Assembly (NCBI GenBank): GCA_964036295.1
Contig: OZ038464.1
Location: 11,456,001-11,520,000, forward strand
Length of the DNA stretch: 64,000 nucleotides
Direction of reading: 5' to 3'
From: Plumapathes pennacea
Taxonomy: Eukaryota; Cnidaria; Anthozoa; Antipatharia; Myriopathidae
Shown: in pieces, positions 43,701 to 55,700 of the stretch
Layout of the letters: every line of letters starts with the position of its first letter
How positions within the stretch are numbered: the first letter of the stretch is position 1
Program-made: the position numbers and the translations under genes
Notes under the pieces: generated by a model
Told to the model about the DNA's origin: nothing
The model's input: only the letters and a program-made list of their open reading frames with translations
Database searches by the model: none

Positions 43701-46700
43701 AATTTCTGATAATTTTTCCTTTAATTTAATGCATGGGTATGCATGGGTAACCCTTACTATGTTGGTAAAAGCGTGATTAACTGTGCTTATATTAACATAG
43801 AGTGACTAGAGATCTAAACATTACTATCCGCGTCGTAAAGAAACGCCACATGAATTCATGGTGACGTGTTATATTGGAAGCAAGCAATTACACAATTTCT
43901 GTGAATCTTCCCTTTAGTTTAATGCATGGGTATGCATGGGTAACCCTTAGTATGTTGGTAAAACCGTGATTAACTGTGCTTATATTAACATAGAGTGACT
44001 ATTGATCAAAACATTACTATCAACGTAGTAAACAAACGTCACATGACGTCATGGTGACGTTGTATATTGGAAGCAAGCAATTACACGATTTCTGATAATT
44101 TTTCCTTTAGTTTAATGCATGGGTATGCATAGGTAACCCTTGCTATGTTGATAGAACCGTGATTATTTGTGCTTATATTAACATAGAGTGACTATTGATC
44201 AAATTATTACTATCTGCGTAGTAAACAAACGTCACATGAGGTCATGCTGACGTCTTATATTTGAAGCAAGCAATTACACAATTTCTGATAATTTTTCCCT
44301 TAGTTTAATGCATGGGGATGCATGGGTAACCCTTACTATGTTGGTAAAACCGTGATTAACTGTGCTTATATTAACATAGAGTGACTATTGATCAAAACTT
44401 TACTATTCGCGTAGTAAACAAACGTCACATGAAGTCATGGTGGCGTCTTATATTGGAAGCAAGCAATTACACAATTTCTGATAATATTTCCTTTAGTTTA
44501 ATGTATTGGTATGCTTGGGTAACCCTTACTATGTTGGTAAAACCGTGATTAACTGTGCTTAAATTAACATAGATTGACTATTGATTAAAACATTACAATC
44601 TGCGTAGTAAACAAACGTCACATAAAGCCATGGTGACGTCTTATATTCGAAGGAAGCAGTTGCACAATTTCTGTGAATTTTCCTTAAGTTTAATGCATGA
44701 GTATGCATGTGTAACCCTTACTATGTTGGTAAAACCTTGATTAACTGTGCTTATATTAACATAGAGCGACTGTTGATTAAAACATTACTATCAGCGTAGT
44801 AAACAAACGTCACATAAAGCCATCGTGACGTCTTATATTGGAAGCAAGCAATTACACAATTTCTGATAATTTTTCCTGTAGTTTAATGCATCGGTATGCA
44901 TGGGTAACCCTTACTATGTTAATAAAACCTTGATTAACTGTGCTTATATTAACACAGAGTGACTATTGATTAAACATTACTATCCGCGTAGTAAACAAAC
45001 GTCACATGAAGTCATGGTGACGTCTTATATTGGAAGCAAGCAATTACACAATTTCTGATAATTTTTCCTTTAGTTTAATGCATAGGTATGCATGGGTAAC
45101 CCTTACTATGTCGGTAAAACCGTGATTAATTGCGCTTATATTAACACCGAGTGACTAGTGATCTAAACATTACTATCCGCGTAGTAAAGAAACGCCACAT
45201 GAAGTCATGGTGACGTCTTATATTGGAAGCAAGCAATTACACAATTTCTGTGAATTTTTCCTTTAGTTTAATGCATGGGTATGTATGGGTAACCCTTACT
45301 ATGTTCGTAAAACCGTGATTAACTGTGCTTATATTAACATAGAGTGACTATTGATCAAAACATTACTATCAGCGTAGTAAACAAACGTGACATGACGTCA
45401 TGGTGACGTCTTATATTGGAAGCAAGCAATTACACAATTTGTGTGAATTTTTCCTATAGTTTAATGCATGGGTATGCATGGTTAACCCTTACTATGTTGG
45501 TAAAACTGTGATTAACTGTGCTTAAATTAAGATAGAATTACTATTAATTAAAATGTTACTATCGGCGTAGTAAACAAACGTCAGACGACGTCATGGTGAC
45601 GTCTTATATTGGAAGCAAGTAATTACACAACTTCTGATAATTTTTCCTTTAGTTTAATGCATGGGTATGCATGGGTAACCCTTACTATGTTGGTAAAAGC
45701 GTGATTAACTGTGCTTATATTAACATAGAGTGACTAGAGATCTAAACATTACTATCCGCGTCGTAAAGAAACGCCACATGAATTCATGGTGACGTGTTAT
45801 ATTGGAAGCAAGCAATTACACAATTTCTGTGAATCTTTCCTTTAGTTTAATGCATGGGTATGCATGGGTAACCCTTACTATGTTGGTAAAACCGTGATTA
45901 ACTGTGCTTATATTAACATAGAGTGACTATTGATCAAAACATTACTATCAACGTAGTAAACAAACGTCACATGACGTCATGGTGACGTTGTATATTGGAA
46001 GCAAGCAATTACACGATTTCTGATAATTTTTCCTTTAGTTTAATGCATGGGTATGCATAGGTAACCCTTGCTATGTTGATAGAACCGTGATTATTTGTGC
46101 TTATATTAACATAGAGTGACTATTGATCAAATTATTACTATCTGCGTAGTAAACAAACGTCACATGAGGTCATGCTGACGTCTTATATTTGAAGCAAGCA
46201 ATTACACAATTTCTGATCATTTTTCCCTTAGTTTAATGCATGGGGATGCATGGGTAACCCTTACTATGTTGGTAAAACCGTGATTAACTGTGCTTATATT
46301 AACATAGAGTGACTATTGATCAAAACTTTACTATTCGCGTAGTAAACAAACGTCACATGAAGTCATGGTGGCGTCTTATATTGGAAGGAAGCAATTACAC
46401 AATTTCTGATAATATTTCCTTTAGTTTAATGTATTGGTATGCTTGGGTAACCCTTACTATGTTGGTAAAACCGTGATTAACTGTGCTTAAATTAACATAG
46501 AGTGACTATTGATTAAAACATTACAATCTGCGTAGTAAACAAACGTCACATAAAGCCATGGTGACGTCTTATATTCGAAGGAAGCAGTTGCACAATTTCT
46601 GTGAATTTTCCTTAAGTTTAATGCATGAGTATGCATGTGTAACCCTTACTATGTTGGTAAAACCTTGATTAACTGTGCTTATATTAACATAGAGCGACTG

Positions 46701-49700
46701 TTGATTAAAACATTACTATCAGCGTAGTAAACAAACGTCACATAAAGCCATCGTGACGTCTTATATTGGAAGCAAGCAATTACACAATTTCTGATAATTT
46801 TTCCTGTAGTTTAATGCATCGGTATGCATGGGTAACCCTTACTATGTTAATAAAACTTTGATTAACTGTGCTTATATTAACACAGAGTGACTATTGATTA
46901 AACATTACTATCCGCGTAGTAAACAAACGTCACATGAAGTCATGGTGACGTCTTATATTGGAAGCAAGCAATTACACAATTTCTGATAATTTTTCCTTTA
47001 GTTTAATGCATGGGTATGCATGGGTAACCCTTACTATGTCGGTAAAACCGTGATTAATTGCGCTTATATTAACACCGAGTGACTAGTGATCTAAACATTA
47101 CTATCCGCGTAGTAAACAAACGCCACATGAAGTCATGGTGACGTCTTATATTGGAAGCAAGCAATTACACAATTTCTGTGAATTTTTCCTTTAGTTTAAT
47201 GCATGGGTATGTATGGGTAACCCTTACTATGTTCGTAAAACCGTGATTAACTGTGCTTATATTAACATAGAGTGACTATTGATCAAAACATTACTATCAG
47301 CGTAGTAAACGAACGTGACATGACGTCATGGTGACGTCTTATATTGGAAGCAAGCAATTACACAATTTGTGTGAATTTTTCCTATAGTTTAATGCATGGG
47401 TATGCATGGTTAACCCTTACTATGTTGGTAAAACTGTGATTAACTGTGCTTAAATTAAGATAGAATTACTATTAATTAAAATGTTACTATCGGCGTAGTA
47501 AACAAACGTCAGACGACGTCATGGTGACGTCTTATATTGGAAGCAAGTAATTACACAATTTCTGATAATTTTTCCTTTAGTTTAATGCATGGGTATGCAT
47601 GGGTAACCTTTACTATGTTGGTAAAAGCGTGATTAACTGTGCTTATATTAACATAGAGTGACTAGAGATCTAAACATTACTATCCGCGTCGTAAAGAAAC
47701 GCCACATGAATTCATGGTGACGTGTTATATTGGAAGCAAGCAATTACACAATTTCTGTGAATCTTTCCTTTAGTTTAATGCATGGGTATGCATGGGTAAC
47801 CCTTACTATGTTGGTAAAACCGTGATTAACTGTGCTTATATTAACATAGAGTGACTATTGATCAAAACATTACTATCAACGTAGTAAACAAACGTCACAT
47901 GACGTCATGGTGACGTTGTATATTGGAAGCAAGCAATTACACGATTTCTGATAATTTTTCCTTTAGTTTAATGCATGGGTATGCATAGGTAACCCTTGCT
48001 ATGTTGATAGAACCGTGATTATTTGTGCTTATATTAACATAGAGTGACTATTGATCAAATTATTACTATCTGCGTAGTAAACAAACGTCACATGAGGTCA
48101 TGCTGACGTCTTATATTTGAAGCAAGCAATTACACAATTTCTGATCATTTTTCCTTTAGTTTAATGCATGGGGATGCATGGGTAACCCTTACTATGTTGG
48201 TAAAACCGTGATTAACTGTGCTTATATTAACATAGAGTGACTATTGATCAAAACTTTACTATTCGCGTAGTAAACAAACGTCACATGAAGTCATGATGGC
48301 GTCTTATATTGGAAGCAAGCAATTACACAATTTCTGATAATATTTCCTTTAGTTTAATGTATTGGTATGCTTGGGTAACCCTTACAATGTTGGTAAAACC
48401 GTGATTAACTGTGCTTAAATTAACATAGAGTGACTATTGATTAAAACATTACAATCTGCGTAGTAAACAAACGTCACATAAAGCCATGTTGACGTCTTAT
48501 ATTCGAAGGAAGCAGTTGCACAATTTCTGTGAATTTTCCTTAAGTTTAATGCATGAGTATGCATGTGTAACCCTTACTATGTTGGTAAAACCTTGATTAA
48601 CTGTGCTTATATTAACATAGAGCGACTGTTGATTAAAACATTACTATCAGCGTAGTAAACAAACGTCACATAAAGCCATCGTGACGTCTTATATTGGAAG
48701 CAAGCAATTACACAATTTCTGATAATTTTTCCTTTAGTTTAATGCATCGGTATGCATGGGTAACCCTTACTATGTTAATAAAACCTTGATTAACTGTGCT
48801 TATATTAACACAGAGTGACTATTGATTAAACATTACTATCCGCGTAGTAAACAAACGTCACATGAAGTCATGGTGACGTCTTATATTGGAAGCAAGCAAT
48901 TACACAATTTCTGATAATTTTTCCTTTAGTTTAATGCATGGGTATGCATGGGTAACCCTTACTATGTCGGCAAAACCGTGAATAATTGCGCTTATATTAA
49001 CACCGAGTGACTAGTGATCTAAACATTACTATCCGCGTAGTAAACAAACGCCACATGAAGTCATGGTGACGTCTTATATTGGAAGCAAGCAATTACACAA
49101 TTTCTGTGAATTTTTCCTTTAGTTTAATGCATGGGTATGTATGGGTAACCCTTACTATGTTCGTAAAACCGTGATTAACTGTGCTTATATTAACATAGAG
49201 TGACTATTGATCAAAACATTACTATCAGCGTAGTAAACAAACGTGACATGACGTCATGGTGACGTCTTATATTGGAAGCAAGCAATTACACAATTTGTGT
49301 GAATTTTTCCTATAGTTTAATGCATGGGTATGCATGGTTAGCCCTTACTATGTTGGTAAAACCGTGATTAACTGTGCTTATATTAACATAGAGTTACTAT
49401 TAATTAAAATATTACTATCGGCGTAGTAAACAAACGTCAGACGACGTCATGGTGACGTCTTATATTGGAAGCAAGTAATTACACAATTTCTGATAATTTT
49501 TCCTGTAGTTTAATGCATGGGTGTGCATGGGTAACCCTTACTATGTTGGTAAAAGCGTGATTAACTGTGCTTATATTAACATAGAGTGACTAGAGATCTA
49601 AACATTACTATCCGCGTCGTAAAGAAACGCCACATGAATTCATGGTGACGTGTTATATTGGAAGCAAGCAATTACACAATTTCTGTGAATCTTCCCTTTA

Positions 49701-52700
49701 GTTTAATGCATGAGTATGCATGGGTAACCCTTACTATGTTGGTAAAACCGTGATTAACTGTGCTTATATTAACATAGAGTGACTATTGATCAAAACATTA
49801 CTATCAACGTAGTAAACAAACGTCACATGACGTCATGGTGACGTCGTATATTGGAAGCAAGCAATTACACGATTTCTGATAATTTTTCCTTTAGTTTAAT
49901 GCATGGGTATGCATGAGTAACCCTTGCTTTGTTGATAGAACCGTGATTATTTGTGCTTATATTAACATAGAGTGACTATTGATCAAATTATTACTATATG
50001 CGTAGTAAAGAAACGTCACATGACGTCATGCTGACGTCTTATATTTGAAGCAAGCAATTACATAATTTCTGATAATTTTTCCTTTAGTTTAATGCATGGG
50101 GATGCATGGGTAACCCTTACTATGTTGGTAAAACCGTGATTAACTGTGCTTATATTAACATAGAGTGACTATTGATCAAAACTTTACTATTCGCGTAGTA
50201 AACAAACGTCACATGAAGTCATGGTGGCGTCTTATATTGGAAGCAAGTAATTACACAATTTCTGATAATATTTCCTTTAGTTTATTGCATTGGTATGCTT
50301 GGTTAACCCCTACTATGTTGGTAAAACCGTGATTAACTGTGCTTAAATTAACATAGAGTGACTATTGATTAAAACATTACTATCTGCGTAGTAAATAAAC
50401 GTCACATAAAGCCATCGTGACGTCTTATATTCGAAGGAAGCAGTTGCACAATTTCTGTGAATTTTTCCTTTTGTTTAATACATGGGTATGCATGGGTAAC
50501 CCTTACTATGTTGGTAAAACCGTGATTAACTGTGGTTATATTAACATAGTGTGACTATTGATTAAAACATTACTATCAGCGTAGTAAACAAACGTCACAT
50601 GAAGTTATGGTGACGTCTTATATTGGAAGCAAGCAATTACACAATTTCTGATAATTTTTCCTGTAGTTTAATACATCGGTATGCATGGGTAACCCTTACT
50701 ATGTTAATAAAACCTTGATTAACTGTGCTGATTTTAACACAGAGTGACTATTTATTAAACATTAGTATTCGCGTAGTAAACAAACGTCACATGAAGTCAT
50801 GGTGACGTCTTATATTGGAAGCAAGCAATTACACAATTTCTGATAATTTTTCTTTAGTTTAATGCATGGGTATGCATGGGTAACCCTTACTATGTCGGTA
50901 AAACCGTGATTAACTGTGCTTATTTTAACACAGAGTGACTAGTGATCTAAACACTACTATCCGCGTAATAAAGAAACGCCACATGAAGTCATGGTGACGT
51001 CTTATATTGGAAGCAAGCAATTACACAATTTGTGTGAATTTTTCCTGTAGTTTAATTCATGGGTATGCATGGGTAACCCTTACTATGTTGGTAAAACCGT
51101 GATTAACTGTGCTTATATTAACACAGAGTGACTAGTGATCTAAACATTACTATCCGCGTAGTAAACAAACGCCACATGAAGTCATGGTGACGTCTTATAT
51201 TGGAAGCAAGCAATTACACAATTTCTGTGAATTTTTCCTTTAGTTTAATGCATGGGTATGCATGGGTAACCCTTACTATGTTAGTAAAACCGTGATTAAC
51301 TGTGCTTATATTAACATAGAGTGACTATTGATCAAAACATTACTATCAGCGTAGTAAACAAACGTGACATGACGTCATGGTGACGTCTTATATTGGAAGC
51401 AAGCACGTACACAATTTCTGTGAATTTTTGCTTTAGTTTAATGCATGGGTATGCATGGGTAACCCTTACTATGTTGGTAAAACCGTGGTTAACTGTGCTT
51501 AAATTAAGATAGAGTTACTATTAATTAAAATATTACTATCGGCGTAGTAAACAAACGTCAGACGACGTCATGGTGACGTCTTATATTGGAAGCAAGTAAT
51601 TACACAGTTTCTGAAAATTTTTGAAGCTATTTGCAATATGCAAATAGCTTCTATTTCGGCGTTTGGGCGATAGTTGAACAGCCGTTCGGCCCATGTCATT
51701 AGGTCATTAAAATGCTCCCCCTCTACGTGGCAAAAACTACTGAGGGGGGAGGAGCATGAAGTGTTATCCATATAAAAGCCGCCGTGGTACAGGTCCTGTG
51801 AGAAAGTTTGTTTTTTATTATCTACTTAATACAAGGAATGCACAGAGAGATGTCCAGTAAAGGGTTTCCGTGCTAATGTTATAACTTTGCGACAGAATGT
51901 CAGAAGCTAAATTACCTCTCCAGGGAGAGGTTTTCTAAATATAATTGGCTCTCTCGCACGTGGAAATTCAAGGCATTATTTAATGGCGGTTGTGAGCGTT
52001 GCCGATTCTTTGGTTGCATGTGGAAATCTGCTCCCCCTTCAGCCCCCGGCTGACATATCCGTAGTATCTCGCAAACAGGCGACACAGATTCACATTTAGA
52101 GCGACATTTCTGGACACATTTGCGAATATACGCTCCGCTCACAAAAGAAGGAACACAGCTGTATGGTGTGACCATGACATATGTTTTGGCAAAGGTAAAA
52201 GCTTATTCCGAGTTTTTTTGCGTTCGCTGATATGTTTGTTGACACATGATTTCATGTCATAATTGCAAATACAGATCGACTGTGGTATGTCTGAGTTGTT
52301 TGTTTATAAAATATTCTCGAACGGATTCTGTCACTAATGAAAAATCGACAGGAAATTTTACTGTGAATCCTTTTCACCACCGTTCGAATAGCACGAGAAA
52401 CAGGTTTGTTCGGCTGGAGTGTGTTACGTTACGAAACTATTATAACGAGTCAAAATCTGGTTTACCTCGCATGATATGTTTGTTGACACATGATTTCATG
52501 ACCAGATCGACTGTGGTTTGTCTGAGTTTGTTTACAAAAATTGTCTCTAGCTGGTTTTGTCGCTAATGAAAATTCGACTGAATAGTCGACAGGAAATTTT
52601 ACTGTGAATCTATTTCACCACCTGTAGAGTTATGAGACCGCATGGTTTGCTGACATACTTTATTCTCGAACTCCCGTTCTATTAATCCGTTAATCTATAA

Positions 52701-55700
52701 CTAGGGATCACGTGGACAGGACACTACATTCCTCCCTAACTGGAAATACAAATCAACGTCCTTAGGAGATTAAAGGGATTGAAGTCCTTAAGTGCTGAGT
52801 TCCTCTTAATTGCCTATTATAATGAACAAAACAAATGTAAACGTTAACAGTCTGAAACAACGTCGCGTTTCCTCACGAGCTCAGAAATTAAACATGTGTC
52901 CTCTGTAAGCTCTAGGTATTTGTGACATAGTCCGCCAGATGCCTTGGAGGGTGTCTTGTGGTTCGTTGGGGGTACCGTCGGGCTATTTTGGTGTCTGGTT
53001 GGCTCAAAACCTCTGGTGGTTGAGTTGGCTCTGGCATGTCTACGGCTTGTTCGGTGCTCTCGATGGTTGGATGGTCAGCTTCCTCTTGATCCTCTCCAGT
53101 ATCCGTCAGCGCATCCGGTTCTTCCATCTCTGCAGGTGCATTCTCCTTCACAGGCTTGAAGAAAGATGAGTTGCGCGTCACTGTTTTGCCTTCCCTTGTG
53201 GCAGTTATCATGGATCCCTTGCGCTGGGTCACCACATACGGCCTTGAGTCATAAGGGTTCCCGGATTTCCTGTATGAAGGGTCTCGCTTTACGATTACGG
53301 AGCTTCCCTCTGTGATGACATTAGGCCGGGCGTGGGCTTTCTTGTCTGCGTAGGCCTTCATCTTCCTCTTCGCAGCAACATCATGCGTCCGATTGCTGCG
53401 GGGTCAGTGTTGGTGGTTGGCAGTTCAGGCAGCTTGATGCGCATCTGCCGGTTGAACATAGCTGTTGCTGGGGTTCTCCCTGTGGTAGTGTGTGGCGTTG
53501 CTCGGTAGTTGCGTAACAACTTGCACAGTTCTTCCTTCCAGGGTCGGCTCTCCGTTTTGGCTGTGTTGACTGCCTTCTTGATGGTCCTCATGAAGCGCTC
53601 TACTTCACCGTTGGCTCGCGGCCATAGGGGGGTGACTTTCCTGTGCTTAAATCCCAGGGAGTCAGCAAAGTCCCGGAAGTCTTGGCTGTTGTATGATGGT
53701 CCGTTGTCTGATCGGACAACCTCTGGTATCCCAAATTCTGAGAAGATCTTGTTTAGTCGTGGGATGACTACCTTGGCTGCTGTGGTATGTACTACTTCTA
53801 CGATGGGTATCTGGAGTAGTCATCCATTACAACGAGTAGGTAGTCTCCACTTGATAGTTCCTTGAAGTCGATGCTGACTTCCTGCCAGGGCGCTTGGGGC
53901 AGCGGGGACATGTTCAGCGGTTCCAGTTTCTTCTCGGGCGTTGCTGCTTGGCATGCAAGACAGGATTTGACTCGCTCCTCTGTCAATTTGTTGATGCCTG
54001 GGAACCAGACTTTCTCACGCAGGAGGGCCTTTGTCTTGACGATCCCTTGATGTCCCTCATGGGCGAGATCTACCACTGTGTGCTGTAGCTTGTCAGGGAT
54101 TACGATCCTGCTTCCCCGTAGGATGACGTGGGATGTTAGTCCAACTGTTAACTCGTTCTTCATTCTCTCCATTGCTCGGTATGCAGATGCGTTGATGCCT
54201 GGAGTTTTGGCTGCTTTGGACCAGTTGCTTGTGCGTAGTGCATCTGTTACTGCACTGAGTGTAGGGTCTTGTTTTGTAGCATCCTCGATGTCTTGGAGTT
54301 GAAGCGCCTTGGGTGTTGATGTGGCGGTGATGTAGTCGACAAATTCTTCTGCAACTTTCTCTTGTCTACTGTGTGTCGGTGTCGACTTAGCGGGGTGTCT
54401 CGACATGTAGTCTGCAGGATTGCCGTCACCTGGCCAGTACCTTACGGTGAGCTGATATGGTTGCAGTCTCAGTGCCCATCTCTGGATGCGGGCTGGGGGC
54501 TGAGATGCTGGATTCCCGTAGATGGCGATAAGTGGCTTGTGGTCTGTGTACACCGTTAGTGGTTTCCCATAGATGTATAGGTGCCTGTAGAGTTATGAGA
54601 CCGCATGGTTTGCTGACATACTTTATTCTCGAACTCCCGTTCTATTAATCCGTTAATCTATAACTAGGGATCACGTGGACAGGACACTACACCACCATTC
54701 GAAGAGCACGAGAAACAGGTTTGTTTGGCTGGAGTGTGTTACGTTAATACGAAACTACTATAACAAGTCAAAGTCTGGCTTACCTCGCAGAAATTTACGA
54801 CTTGAAATATTTTGGCAAGCTATACTTTCCTCCTTTTATGTCGATCAGCTCAAAATAATCATAAAATAAACTGTCATGTTTGTGCATTTGTGTTTGGTCA
54901 TGCATAATACGTAGCTGGCATAGTAGAACATAGTGTAAAACCCCGATCAAGCGGTGATAATATTCGATGATAGTTCGTGCCCCGTTGTAACACGAACTAC
55001 CTGTTATAGACTATCATCAACTAGCAAATAGCTTCACGTACGCTTTGCGGACCTATGTTTTCTTTAGTGTCGATGCATGGGTATGCATGGGTGACCCTTA
55101 AAATGGTGTTAAAACCGTGATTAACCGTGCTTATATTAACATAGAGTGACTATCGATTAAAACATTACTATCCGCGCAGTAAACAAACGTCACATGACGT
55201 CATGGTGACGTCTTTTATTGGAAACAAGTAATTACACAATTTCTGATAATTTTTCCTTTAGTTTAATGCATGGGTATGCATGGGTAACCCTTACTATGTT
55301 GGTAAAACCGTGATTAATTGTGCTTATATTAACATAGAGTGACTATTGATTAAAACATTACTATCCGCGTAGTAAACGAACGTCACATGAAGTCATGGTG
55401 ACGTCTTATATTGGAAGCAAGCAATTACACAATTTCTGATAATTTTTCCTTTAGTTTAATGCATGGGTATGCATGGGTAACCCTTACTATGTTGGTAAAA
55501 CCGTGATTAATTGTGCTTATATTAACATAGAGTGACTATTGATTAAAACATTACTATCTGCGTAGTAAACGAACGTCACATGACATCATGGTGTAGTCTT
55601 ATATTGGAAGCAAGCAATTACACAATTTCTGTGAATTTTTGCTTTAGTTTAATGCATGGGTATGCATGGGTAACCTTTACTATGTTGGTAAAACCGTGAT

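Larger units (their letters stand above)
52618..54696 (-). mobile_element. Internally deleted Ty3/gypsy-type LTR retrotransposon with target duplication
   Basis: Two identical 106-bp LTRs (52623-52728 and 54586-54691, TG..CA ends) are flanked by a 5-bp CCACC duplication (52618-52622 and 54692-54696). On the minus strand a purine-rich tract (agttagggaggaa) precedes the 3' LTR. The 5' LTR runs straight into the RNase H region, so primer site, gag, protease and reverse transcriptase are gone. Identical LTRs imply a recent insertion, perhaps of an already deleted copy mobilised in trans. Confidence 0.9.
51622..55036. mobile_element. TIR-bounded insertion within the satellite (3.4 kb, nested)
   Basis: The satellite breaks at 51619 and resumes near 55049. 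The insert begins TGAAGCTATTTGC (51622-51634) and ends GCAAATAGCTTCA (55024-55036), a perfect 13-bp inverted terminal repeat. The left end is itself a palindrome (51623-51651, 13-bp arms around ATA). Without the nested retrotransposon the element is about 1.34 kb. It has a TATA-like box (atccatataaaagccg, about 51768-51783) and no transposase that I recognise. An 87-codon minus-strand frame (51912-52175) with several Cys is not convincing. Confidence 0.6.

Noticed and set aside
26307..51619. CRISPR-like array
   Set aside because: Repeats are 192 bp with no unique spacers, in a eukaryotic intron. It is satellite DNA.
52939..53865. Plus-strand frames opposite the retrotransposon
   Set aside because: The minus strand carries clear RNase H and integrase motifs. 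The + frames are shadows.
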